6,351 nucleotides of DNA from Ascidiaceihabitans sp. (lineage in GTDB: Bacteria > Pseudomonadota > Alphaproteobacteria > Rhodobacterales > Rhodobacteraceae), in assembly GCA_023301665.1 (NCBI GenBank), contig JALZUL010000070.1, forward strand, positions 1 to 6,351. The letters are read 5' to 3'. A program made the translations under genes and the position numbers. Each line of letters starts with the position of its first letter. Position 1 is the stretch's first letter. A model generated the notes under the pieces. It was given only the letters and a program-made list of their open reading frames with translations, searched no databases and was not told the origin of the DNA. This document shows, piece by piece, positions 1 through 5,995 of this stretch.

Positions 1-567
1 TTATTTGGTGTGGTTCAGGTGACCATCTTTGTTTACGGCGCTGTTCGCGGCGCTGCACCGAGTTCACGACAGATGTTTGGCGCTGGTTTGGCGTTTCTCG
101 GTTTGGTTCTGGTGTTGTGGCCGTCACAAGGCAGCACCAGCAGCGTGTCCGGGACAGTGTTGATGGTCATCGCTGGGCTAGGTTGGGCGGCGTATACATT
201 GGTTGGGCGCGGTGCAACGAACCCATTGGCCGCGACAGCTGCGAATTTCGTACTGGCCTCACCATTGCTTCTGCTTTTGTTGATCGGTCAAAGCCTAAAT
301 GCCAATGGGGTGGGTATTGTCTTGGCTGTGCTCAGTGGCGCTGTGACGTCTGGCCTTGGGTATTCGCTGTGGTATGCAGTACTGCCGCAAATGACCCCAA
401 CAACAGCGGCGATTGTGCAGCTTAGCGTTCCGATCATTGCGATTGTCGCTGGCGCATTGCTCTTAGGCGAAACCATTGGGCTTATTATCGTCGTGGCAGC
501 TGCATTGGTTGTTGGTGGTATTGCCCTTGCGGTTACGAAACGATCCGTTCCAGCGGATCGTACCTAA
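1..567 (+). CDS. EamA/DMT-family transporter, C-terminal part (5' end outside window)
   Basis: Frame 1 is open from the first base to a TAA at 565-567, giving about 188 residues; the N-terminal half lies outside the window. The visible part is very hydrophobic, with about six membrane segments in the remaining protein. The last ones carry the layout of a second EamA domain: a Gly-Tyr-x-x-Trp-Tyr motif (near positions 355-375), a polar TPTTAA turn, then a helix ending in GALLLGE and a final helix before a short basic tail. Proteins of the drug/metabolite transporter superfamily are inner-membrane exporters or importers of small metabolites; the substrate cannot be read from the sequence. The GTG at position 10 is in frame but unlikely to be the real start, because the codons before it continue the same helix. 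The 3' end overlaps the convergent Nudix gene by 35 nt. Confidence 0.88.
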   Translation, partial: LFGVVQVTIFVYGAVRGAAPSSRQMFGAGLAFLGLVLVLWPSQGSTSSVSGTVLMVIAGLGWAAYTLVGRGATNPLAATAANFVLASPLLLLLLIGQSLNANGVGIVLAVLSGAVTSGLGYSLWYAVLPQMTPTTAAIVQLSVPIIAIVAGALLLGETIGLIIVVAAALVVGGIALAVTKRSVPADRT

Positions 568-988
568 GCGCACAGTTTGGATCAAACGCGACCTCGCCAA
601 GGCTCGAGGGTTTGTGAAACACATGGGCCAGCTCGTCTTTTGTCACCCAAATATGGCGATTGACCACGGCCTCAGTGTCTTTCCAATTAGGCGAAATGTC
701 GGCTGTACCGACTAAAGTGCAGCGAAAAAAGATCTCGACCTGATGGAACCTATGTTTAGGATCGTGGAACTCGTTTACAAGGGCAGGGGCACCGATTGTG
801 ACACGCAAGCCGGTTTCCTCATACACTTCACGCGCTAGATTTTCAGGTAAGCTGCTGCCCGCATGTGCGCCACCACCCGGCGCGCACATGAGCGGGCTTT
901 TCTGAGCAGCCCATGCATTTACCAACAACAACTTGTTCCCATGCAGTATGATTGCACGGGCAGCAACACGAGGCGATTTTACGGGCAT
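533..988 (-). CDS. Nudix hydrolase (MutT-like)
   Basis: This 151-residue protein has the size of a single-domain Nudix hydrolase, enzymes that cleave nucleoside diphosphates linked to another moiety, using divalent metal. The Nudix box spans residues 39-61: a glycine-rich PGGG entry and the catalytic REVYEETGL (Arg53, Glu54, Glu57, Glu58). The glutamate normally found eight residues before that Arg is Ser45 here, while the metal-binding glutamates are intact. Substrate is not predictable. I chose the ATG at 988, which has GGAAA about 9 nt upstream and begins MPVKSPRVAARAII, a natural first beta strand. An in-frame GTG at 1015 would add nine residues but has no good ribosome site. The gene is divergent from the lipase gene (72 nt between starts), and its 3' end overlaps the transporter gene. 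Confidence 0.87.
   Translation of the reverse strand: MPVKSPRVAARAIILHGNKLLLVNAWAAQKSPLMCAPGGGAHAGSSLPENLAREVYEETGLRVTIGAPALVNEFHDPKHRFHQVEIFFRCTLVGTADISPNWKDTEAVVNRHIWVTKDELAHVFHKPSSLGEVAFDPNCALRYDPLERIVS
540..561. terminator. Possible bidirectional hairpin at the convergent overlap of transporter and Nudix genes
   Basis: ACGATCCG (540-547) and CGGATCGT (554-561) form a perfect 8-bp stem with a 6-nt loop, lying inside the last codons of both convergent genes. On the minus strand it is followed by a short TTT; on the plus strand there is no T run. The position suits a shared terminator or mRNA 3'-end stabiliser. The weak T tract keeps this uncertain. Confidence 0.35.
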
Positions 989-1060
989 CTTAGGGTTTCC
1001 ACAATAAATGTTCACCTACAACCATTCCATGTAAGGCATCGAGGGTCTATCTGCATTGCT

Positions 1061-1846
1061 ATGAGATACACGATTTCGAGTTTTATTGCTGCTCTTTTGG
1101 GCATTGGCTTTGGGGCCGGCACCGCAAATGCAAATTGCGCGATTTTGCTGCATGGGCTTGCGCGAACGCAAGCGTCGTTTGCTTTGATGGAAACCGCACT
1201 CGAGCGAGAAGGCTATACAGTTGTGCGGCCAGGTTATCCGTCAACCAAGGCAACCATTTCCCAATTGGCGGACAGTACAATCCCGCAAGCCATGGCAAGC
1301 TGTCCCGAAGGCCGTGTCGATTTCGTCACTCATTCGATGGGTGGCATTTTGGTACGTGACTGGCTTTCGCGAAACCCTCTTGAAAGATTGGGCCGTGTTG
1401 TAATGCTTGGCCCGCCCAATCAGGGGAGCGAAGTGGTTGATACACTGGCAGGGATTTATTTGTTCGATCAAATCAACGGCCCCGCAGGGCTGCAACTGGG
1501 AACCGGTGAGGAAAGCCTCCCCTTGTCATTGCCACCGGTAGATTACCCGGTTGGGGTAATTGCTGGGAGCCAGTCGTTGAACGTATACTTTTCGACGCTT
1601 CTGCCAGGATCTGACGATGGTAAGGTTTCGGTCCAGTCGACTGTGGTGACTGGCATGAAAGATCACATTGTTTTACCCGTGACACATACCTTTATGATGA
1701 ATAATCCGCGGGTTATCACGGAAACTCTGTTGTTTTTGGACACAGGGCGTTTTGATCCGTCGATCAGCTGGGCAGATGCTTTGTTGGAACGATTGGGATG
1801 TGAAGGTGGCGAATGCCTAAAAGGGAAACGTAATGCTAAACGTTGA
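1061..1846 (+). CDS. Exported alpha/beta-hydrolase, lipase-like
   Basis: This 261-residue protein starts with a signal peptide: basic MRYT, a hydrophobic core to about residue 20, and an Ala-Asn-Ala site near residue 24. It is therefore predicted to act in the periplasm or outside. The mature part opens with LLHGL (29-33), the oxyanion-hole HG of lipases. The nucleophile elbow is HSMGG (91-95, Ser92). Likely acid and base of the triad are Asp185 or Asp186 in GSDDGKV and His209 in VTHTFMM, with His202 as alternative. Four cysteines (26, 81, 247, 252) could form disulfides. The family hydrolyses esters of lipids or related substrates; the real substrate is unknown. The frame is open back to 863, but the signal peptide argues for the ATG at 1061. 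The ribosome site is poor, with GAGGG about 15 nt upstream. The stop lies 14 nt inside the phnM-like gene. Confidence 0.85.
   Translation: MRYTISSFIAALLGIGFGAGTANANCAILLHGLARTQASFALMETALEREGYTVVRPGYPSTKATISQLADSTIPQAMASCPEGRVDFVTHSMGGILVRDWLSRNPLERLGRVVMLGPPNQGSEVVDTLAGIYLFDQINGPAGLQLGTGEESLPLSLPPVDYPVGVIAGSQSLNVYFSTLLPGSDDGKVSVQSTVVTGMKDHIVLPVTHTFMMNNPRVITETLLFLDTGRFDPSISWADALLERLGCEGGECLKGKRNAKR
1823..1826 (+). promoter_or_regulatory. Ribosome binding site of the phnM-like gene, inside the lipase gene
   Basis: GGGA ends 6 nt before the ATG at 1833 and lies in the last codons of the lipase gene. It supports that start and an arrangement in which ribosomes finishing the lipase can begin the next gene. 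Confidence 0.6.
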
Positions 1847-2978
1847 TTTGGTTGGGGCCGAAGTGCTGGGTCCCGAAGGGCTCGCGCTGCGCGAGCTGTC
1901 CATGGCCGAGGGGCTGATTGTGGACAACGGCACAGGACGATCTGTTGATTTGACGGGATACCGTGTGATGCCCGGCATCATAGATGTGCACGGTGATGGT
2001 TTTGAGCGACACTTGGCCCCGCGTCGCGGCGCGATGAAACAGATGAACGAGGGCATCATTGCAGCAGAGGCCGAGCTTGCAGCCAATGGCATCACCACGG
2101 CTGTTTTGGCTCAGTTTGTCAGCTGGGAAGGTGGCCTTCGTGGGATGGAGTTCGCGGATCAGGTTTTTAATGCCATTCGAGATGTTCGCGCGGGAACGGT
2201 AACCGATCTGCGCCCCCAGTTGCGTTTTGAGACGCATCTGTTGGATGATTACGATGGGCTGGCCGAGCGGATCAAGGCGTGGAACGTCGAATATGTGGTC
2301 TTTAATGACCATCTGCCCCACGCCAGATTGGCTGAGGGGCGCAAGCCGCCACGCCTTGTTGGTCAAGCGCTTAAAGCGCAGCGTAATCCCGAAGTGCATT
2401 TCCAAATGTTACTCGATCTTCATGCGCGCACGGGCGAAGTTCCGGCGGCCCTTGATAAGCTCACCACAGAGCTTGCGGCCATGAATGTGCGCATGGGGAG
2501 CCACGATGATCAAACGGCCCAACAACGCGCGCACTGGCGCGGGCGTGGTACAGATATTTCGGAATTCCCCGAGACATTGGAAGCTGCAGACGCGGCCAAA
2601 TCAAATGGGGATTGGGTTGCGTTGGGCGCACCCAATCTGGTGCGCGGAGGATCCCATAAGGGCAATGTAAGCGCGCTTGAACTGGTGATGATGGGGCATT
2701 GCGATGCCTTGGCGTCAGATTATCACTACCCAAGCCCGCGTCGGGCGGCGTTGATGTTGGCAGCCTCTGGCGTGTTGGATATCGCGGCGGCATGGCATTT
2801 GGTTTCTGCTGGGCCAGCGGCGATGCTGGGGCTAAAGGATCGCGGCACACTCACGGCCGGGTTGCGCGCGGATTTAGTGATTTTGGACCAAAGCGATCAG
2901 GTCGCAGCCACGATTAGCGGTGGCCGCGTTAGTTACATGTCTGGTGACATCGCCACACGGTTTGTTGCTGCGGTCTGA
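1833..2978 (+). CDS. phnM: PhnM-like amidohydrolase (alpha-D-ribose 1-methylphosphonate 5-triphosphate diphosphatase family)
   Basis: This 381-residue protein matches PhnM in length and in several blocks: PGIIDVHGDG (47-56) with the first metal-ligand histidine, ANGITT (84-89), His135 in ETHLL, SHDD (223-226), the stretch EFPETLEAADAAK (244-256), GAPNLVRGGSHKGN (265-278) and SDYHYPSP (295-302) with the typical amidohydrolase aspartate. The C-terminal RADLVILD strand (345-352) belongs to the small beta domain of amidohydrolases. In the C-P lyase pathway PhnM removes pyrophosphate from the ribose 1-phosphonate triphosphate intermediate. Compared with E. coli PhnM as I remember it, HTDN reads HGDG and the MDHxPGQ region reads NDHLPH, so this is a divergent branch. 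No other phn gene is in the window, so C-P lyase function is an assumption. The start overlaps the lipase by 14 nt; the stop is 7 nt from the convergent metallo-hydrolase gene. Confidence 0.82.
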   Translation: MLNVDLVGAEVLGPEGLALRELSMAEGLIVDNGTGRSVDLTGYRVMPGIIDVHGDGFERHLAPRRGAMKQMNEGIIAAEAELAANGITTAVLAQFVSWEGGLRGMEFADQVFNAIRDVRAGTVTDLRPQLRFETHLLDDYDGLAERIKAWNVEYVVFNDHLPHARLAEGRKPPRLVGQALKAQRNPEVHFQMLLDLHARTGEVPAALDKLTTELAAMNVRMGSHDDQTAQQRAHWRGRGTDISEFPETLEAADAAKSNGDWVALGAPNLVRGGSHKGNVSALELVMMGHCDALASDYHYPSPRRAALMLAASGVLDIAAAWHLVSAGPAAMLGLKDRGTLTAGLRADLVILDQSDQVAATISGGRVSYMSGDIATRFVAAV

Positions 2979-2985
2979 TTGTCGT

Positions 2986-3870
2986 TTATAGTTTGTTTAC
3001 AGGCACTTTGAGGGTCATATTGCCAGCGGAGTCCCGTGGCACTTCGCCGGCGCGCATGTTGACCTGAAGCGATGGTATGATCAGTTTTGGCATCGCCAAC
3101 TGCGCATCACGTTCTTCGCGCATCTTGATAAAATCAGCGCGGCTGGCATCGCCACCAATGTGGATGTTGGCTGCTTTTTGTTCGCCTACGGTCGTCTCCC
3201 ATGCGATGGATCGGCCGTTGGGGCCATAGTCATGACAGACAAACAACCGCACTTCATCTGGCAGGCTGAGAACCCGGGCAATGCTGTCATAAAGCTGACC
3301 GGCATCGCCACCGGGAAAATCCGCGCGCGCAGAGCCGCCATCAGGCATAAACAATGTGTCGCCTGCAAATGCGGCATCTCCCATGACGTGGACCATGCAA
3401 GCAGGGGTATGGCCCGGAGTATGCATCGCCGCACAGGTTAACTGACCAACGGTATAGGTGTCGCCGTCTTTGAACAGTTTGTCGAATTGCGAGCCGTCGC
3501 GCTGGAATTCTGTGCCTTCGTTAAAGACTTTGCCAAAGGTGTCTTGAATGGTTTGGATGTGCTCACCAATGCCGATTTTGCCACCCAATTCGCGTTGAAT
3601 ATAGGGTGCGCCAGATAGATGATCTGCGTGGACATGGGTTTCGATGATCCATTCGAGCGACAAATCATGTGCACGAATGAACGCAATGATTTCATCGGCA
3701 CTGTCGTAGCTTAAGCGCCCTGCAGCGTAGTCGAATTCCATAACAGCATCAATAATTGCACAGGATGCGCTGTCTGGATCTTTGATCACATAGCTGATGG
3801 TGTTGGATTGCGCGTCGAAAAAAGCAGTGACTTTAGGGCGCTTATCTAAAGCAACACGTGGAATAGTCAT
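2986..3870 (-). CDS. MBL-fold metallo-hydrolase, Blh/ETHE1-like persulfide dioxygenase
   Basis: This 294-residue protein has the metallo-beta-lactamase fold. HVHADH is at 79-84, the further ligand His154 is in TPGHTP, Asp171 in AGD, and His213 in VCHDY. The block MPDGGSARADFPGGD (175-189) after the ligand aspartate is typical of Blh/ETHE1-type enzymes. These use a single iron and oxygen to oxidise glutathione persulfide to sulfite in sulfide detoxification. The C-terminal part (about 225-294) is an extension seen in the bacterial Blh-like group. The assignment is by motif; a glyoxalase-II-like thioesterase is less likely. I chose the ATG at 3870, with GGGAG 8 nt upstream; an in-frame TTG at 3885 lacks support. 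The gene follows purK after 75 nt with its own candidate promoter. No rhodanese, SQR or sulfite exporter gene is visible beside it. Confidence 0.83.
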   Translation of the reverse strand: MTIPRVALDKRPKVTAFFDAQSNTISYVIKDPDSASCAIIDAVMEFDYAAGRLSYDSADEIIAFIRAHDLSLEWIIETHVHADHLSGAPYIQRELGGKIGIGEHIQTIQDTFGKVFNEGTEFQRDGSQFDKLFKDGDTYTVGQLTCAAMHTPGHTPACMVHVMGDAAFAGDTLFMPDGGSARADFPGGDAGQLYDSIARVLSLPDEVRLFVCHDYGPNGRSIAWETTVGEQKAANIHIGGDASRADFIKMREERDAQLAMPKLIIPSLQVNMRAGEVPRDSAGNMTLKVPVNKL

Positions 3871-3894
3871 GACGAGATCTCCCAATTGACGGCG

Positions 3895-3933
3895 CTATCC
3901 CACAACGATGGCAGTGGGATAGAGACCTGTCAA
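3895..3933 (-). promoter_or_regulatory. Candidate promoter with overlapping inverted-repeat operator before the persulfide dioxygenase gene
   Basis: On the minus strand there is a perfect TTGACA (complement of 3928-3933). A 17-nt spacer leads to a weak -10 (CATCGT, complement of 3905-3910). Around that -10 lies a perfect 9-bp inverted repeat, CTATCCCAC (3895-3903) and GTGGGATAG (3914-3922), separated by 10 nt. One arm falls between -35 and -10 and the other about at the start of transcription, as expected for a repressor site. It could instead be a purK transcript hairpin, but no T run follows. Confidence 0.45.
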
Positions 3934-3945
3934 CGAGGCCCGCGT

Positions 3946-5010
3946 TTATGTGATACGGTTGAAATGTCCCATCTTGCGGCCGTCTTTGACTTCGGCTTTG
4001 CCGTAAAGATGCAGGGCCGTGTTTGGTTCTTTGGCAAGGGCTGGAACACGGTCCATATCGTTCCCGACAAGATTTTCCATCACCACGTCACTGTGACGTT
4101 TGCCATCCCCCAAAGCCCATCCCGCAACCGCGCGGATGTGTTGTTCAAATTGATCGACGGCGCAGCCATTTTGGGTCCAGTGGCCCGAATTGTGCACGCG
4201 CGGTGCGATTTCGTTCACGATCAAGCCTTCAGCCGTGACGAACAGCTCGACACCTAAGACACCTACATAATCTAACGCGTTTAAGACGTTGGCGGCGATC
4301 AGAATGGCATCTGTACGCAAAGAAGGCGATAATTTTGCTGGGATGGTGGTTGTATGCAAAATGCCATTGCGGTGCACGTTTTGACCGGGATCATAACACG
4401 CCACTTCGCCGGTGACACTGCGCGCAGCAATCACGGAAACCTCGTGCGTGAAATTCACAAACCCCTCTAATACAGCGGGGTTGCCCGCCATATCTGCGAA
4501 AGCGTTTGTCGCGTCTTCGACCTTCATGATCCGCTCCTGACCTTTGCCGTCATAGCCAAAGCGGCGGGTTTTAAGGATCGACGGGGCACCGATATCTGTC
4601 ATCGCGGCCTCAAGGGCTGCTGCATCGGGAATGTCGGCAAATGGCGCGACTTTGAGGCCAAGCCCCTGCAAAAAGTTCTTTTCAGTCAATCGATCTTGAG
4701 AAATGCGCAAAGCTTCGCGACCTGGGCGAATAGGGCGCAGCGTCTCTAAAAGATCGAGGGCTGACGTCGGGATGTTTTCGAACTCATAGGTGATAACATC
4801 GACATTTTCGGCGAAAGCCCGCAAGGCACTTTCGTCTTCGTAAGCGGCGGTGGTCACACGGTGGGCGACTTCGGCGGCAGGTGGGTTGGCACCGGGTTCA
4901 AAAATATGGGTCTTAAAGCCCAGACGGCTGGCTGCGACACTGAGCATACGACCCAATTGGCCGCCGCCCAAAATACCAATCGTTGCACCGGTTTGTAAGA
5001 TATCAGTCAT
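3946..5010 (-). CDS. purK: N5-carboxyaminoimidazole ribonucleotide synthetase
   Basis: This 354-residue ATP-grasp enzyme, almost the length of E. coli PurK, makes N5-CAIR from AIR, bicarbonate and ATP in de novo purine synthesis in the cytoplasm. Visible blocks are the N-terminal GGGQLGRM (15-22), TYEFENIP (74-81), QDRLTEKNF (105-113), KTRRFGYDGKGQ (147-158) in the ATP-grasp region, the glutamate at 182 (VLEGF), and NEIAPRVHNSGHWTQ (266-280), the hallmark metal/ATP-binding segment. The C-terminal LHLYGKAEVKDGRKMGH (333-349) is also typical. The ATG at 5010 gives the usual MTD start and overlaps the purE stop by 8 nt; an ATG at 5022 would add four residues. The tight overlap implies translational coupling with purE. 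Confidence 0.96.
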   Translation of the reverse strand: MTDILQTGATIGILGGGQLGRMLSVAASRLGFKTHIFEPGANPPAAEVAHRVTTAAYEDESALRAFAENVDVITYEFENIPTSALDLLETLRPIRPGREALRISQDRLTEKNFLQGLGLKVAPFADIPDAAALEAAMTDIGAPSILKTRRFGYDGKGQERIMKVEDATNAFADMAGNPAVLEGFVNFTHEVSVIAARSVTGEVACYDPGQNVHRNGILHTTTIPAKLSPSLRTDAILIAANVLNALDYVGVLGVELFVTAEGLIVNEIAPRVHNSGHWTQNGCAVDQFEQHIRAVAGWALGDGKRHSDVVMENLVGNDMDRVPALAKEPNTALHLYGKAEVKDGRKMGHFNRIT

Positions 5011-5509
5011 CGCTTGGAGCATCCGGAATTGAGGCAGAAAGATCGTCGCGCCATTTGTCTAAACGTGCGGCCAATTCAGGGTCCTGCAAAGCCAAGATAC
5101 CAGCGGCCATCAGGGCTGCATTGGTCGCGCCTGCGCCGCCAATTGCCATAGTGGCAACGGGAAAGCCCCGTGGCATTTGCAATATGGAATATAGGGAATC
5201 TACACCAGACAGTGCTTTGGTTTGTACTGGCACGCCAACGACAGGAATACGGGTTTTGGAGGCCATCATACCTGGTAGATGTGCAGCACCGCCAGCACCG
5301 GCGATAATCACTTGCAAGCCGCGATCCACAGCGGTTTTGCCATATTCCCACAAACGGTCTGGCGTGCGGTGTGCAGATACGATCTTGGCCTCATAAGAGA
5401 TGCCCAATTGATCAAGTATTTCTGCCGCTTCGCGCATGGTTGGCCAATCGGATTGGCTGCCCATAATAATACCGACTTTGAGGGGGGAGGATGCTGTGTG
5501 ATCTGTCAT
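5003..5509 (-). CDS. purE: N5-carboxyaminoimidazole ribonucleotide mutase
   Basis: This 168-residue protein has the length of class I PurE, which moves the carboxyl group of N5-CAIR, the product of PurK, to give CAIR. Motifs run in the family order: GSQSD (17-21), SAHRTP (45-50, with the catalytic His47), AGAGGAAHLPGM (70-81), the long VPVQTKALSGVDSLYS block (93-108), MPRGFPVAT (112-120) and NAALMA (130-135). The presence of PurK beside it and the class I motifs fit the two-step bacterial route rather than direct AIR carboxylation. The ATG at 5509 has AAGGG about 9 nt upstream. The first ten residues and the acidic tail (IPDAPSDD) are variable. It is the first gene of the purEK pair, 85 nt after the YdcH-like gene. 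Confidence 0.97.
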   Translation of the reverse strand: MTDHTASSPLKVGIIMGSQSDWPTMREAAEILDQLGISYEAKIVSAHRTPDRLWEYGKTAVDRGLQVIIAGAGGAAHLPGMMASKTRIPVVGVPVQTKALSGVDSLYSILQMPRGFPVATMAIGGAGATNAALMAAGILALQDPELAARLDKWRDDLSASIPDAPSDD

Positions 5510-5538
5510 ATTTTCAGGCCCTTGGTGGCGAAGCGGGC

Positions 5539-5566
5539 ACTATAGCCAGAAAAGGCCTTAAGGCAA
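5539..5566 (-). promoter_or_regulatory. Candidate sigma-70-type promoter of purEK
   Basis: On the minus strand TTGCCT (complement of 5561-5566) and TATAGT (complement of 5539-5544) are separated by 16 nt. This would place transcription start near 5532, with a short leader to the purE ATG at 5509. Both boxes resemble the consensus, and the position between the YdcH-like gene and purE is right. No operator is recognised. Confidence 0.42.
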
Positions 5567-5594
5567 TGCGACACGATAGGTTCACCGCAGAAAT

Positions 5595-5819
5595 TTAGGC
5601 AATGATATCTGGCGTTAAGCGATCTTCGATGACTGCAATCATATCCTTGAGCAGCAGCTTTTGTTTTTTCAATCGACGAATGGTCAATTGATCACTGGTG
5701 CCTTTTTCTGCCAGCGCATCAATCGCCTCATCCAAATCGCGGTGTTCGCGGCGAAACACTTCAAGCTCGACGCGCAAAACGTCGTCGGTTTTCATCGAAA
5801 TGTCGGACTGTGCATTCAT
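5595..5819 (-). CDS. YdcH-like DUF465 small helical protein
   Basis: This 74-residue, highly charged protein is almost wholly helical. The second half carries the family hallmark: a REHRDLDEAIDAL helix (24-36), a short turn around EKGTSD (38-43), then LTIRRLKKQKLLLKDMI (45-61) and a terminal IEDRLTPDIIA. This pattern of two amphipathic helices with the LKKQKLxLKD core is typical of DUF465/YdcH proteins, which are common in proteobacteria and have no settled function. The first 15 residues look disordered. I chose the ATG at 5819; its ribosome site is weak (AGGT about 12 nt upstream). A second ATG at 5795 has none better. It is divergent from hsp20 (176 nt between starts) and upstream of purE on the same strand. 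Confidence 0.85.
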   Translation of the reverse strand: MNAQSDISMKTDDVLRVELEVFRREHRDLDEAIDALAEKGTSDQLTIRRLKKQKLLLKDMIAVIEDRLTPDIIA

Positions 5820-5897
5820 GGGGCTGATTCTAACCTTTGCTTGGACTTTTCTTTATAGGGGGCTGCTGGGCTCACGCATAGGTTTTTCAGCTAGGGT

Positions 5898-5926
5898 CTT
5901 GTCGTATGGTTACTTTCTTCCCATAT
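5898..5926 (+). promoter_or_regulatory. RpoH (sigma-32) heat-shock promoter of hsp20
   Basis: CTTGTC (5898-5903) matches the -35 CTTGAA of RpoH promoters in four core bases. TCCCATAT (5919-5926) matches the -10 CCCCATNT in all but the first base. The gap between them is 15 nt, within the known range. Transcription would start near 5932-5934, leaving a leader of about 63 nt before the hsp20 ATG. Confidence 0.72.
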
Positions 5927-5961
5927 TCGTTTCAGTTGGGTTGCCGCATTCGGGACCTGAA

Positions 5962-5994
5962 CGGACTGTCGCTTGACTAACTAAGGACGTGCCG
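5962..5994 (+). ncRNA. Candidate ROSE-type RNA thermometer hairpin in the hsp20 leader
   Basis: The last part of the leader can fold over its own ribosome site. TCGCT (5969-5973), a match to the UYGCU motif of ROSE elements, faces AAGGA (5983-5987). The inner pairs are 5974-5983, 5973-5984 and 5972-5985, then a G-G opposition 5971/5986. After a bulged C5970 come 5969-5987 and 5968-5988, and beyond bulged T5967 a pair 5966-5989. The stem base is 5964-5992, 5963-5993 and 5962-5994. The loop is 8 nt (5975-5982). ROSE elements melt on heating and free the Shine-Dalgarno sequence of small heat-shock genes. The fold is hand-made, not computed. Confidence 0.55.
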
Positions 5995-5995
5995 C

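Noticed and set aside
989..1015. GTG start at 1015 for the Nudix gene
   Set aside because: No convincing ribosome site; the ATG at 988 has GGAAA upstream and begins at the natural first strand of the domain. It cannot be fully excluded.
863..1060. In-frame upstream extension of the lipase gene (66 extra codons)
   Set aside because: It runs antisense through the Nudix N-terminus and would bury a clear signal peptide that begins at 1061.
2461..2850. Minus-strand 129-codon open frame inside the phnM-like gene
   Set aside because: Antisense shadow with many Pro/Arg residues and no recognisable domain, while the plus strand encodes a clear enzyme.
2979..2985. Terminator between the convergent phnM-like and metallo-hydrolase genes
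   Set aside because: The gap is 7 nt, and I saw no stem with a T run on either side.
3871..3885. TTG start at 3885 for the metallo-hydrolase
   Set aside because: It would place the good GGGAG ribosome site inside the coding region; the ATG at 3870 fits better.
5555..5564. 10-bp palindrome GCCTTAAGGC before purE
   Set aside because: Too short to form a stable hairpin with a loop; it overlaps the candidate -35 region but matches no operator I know.
5698..5976. Plus-strand open frame of 92 codons
   Set aside because: It is antisense to the DUF465 gene, crosses the hsp20 promoter and leader, and has a composition without family features.
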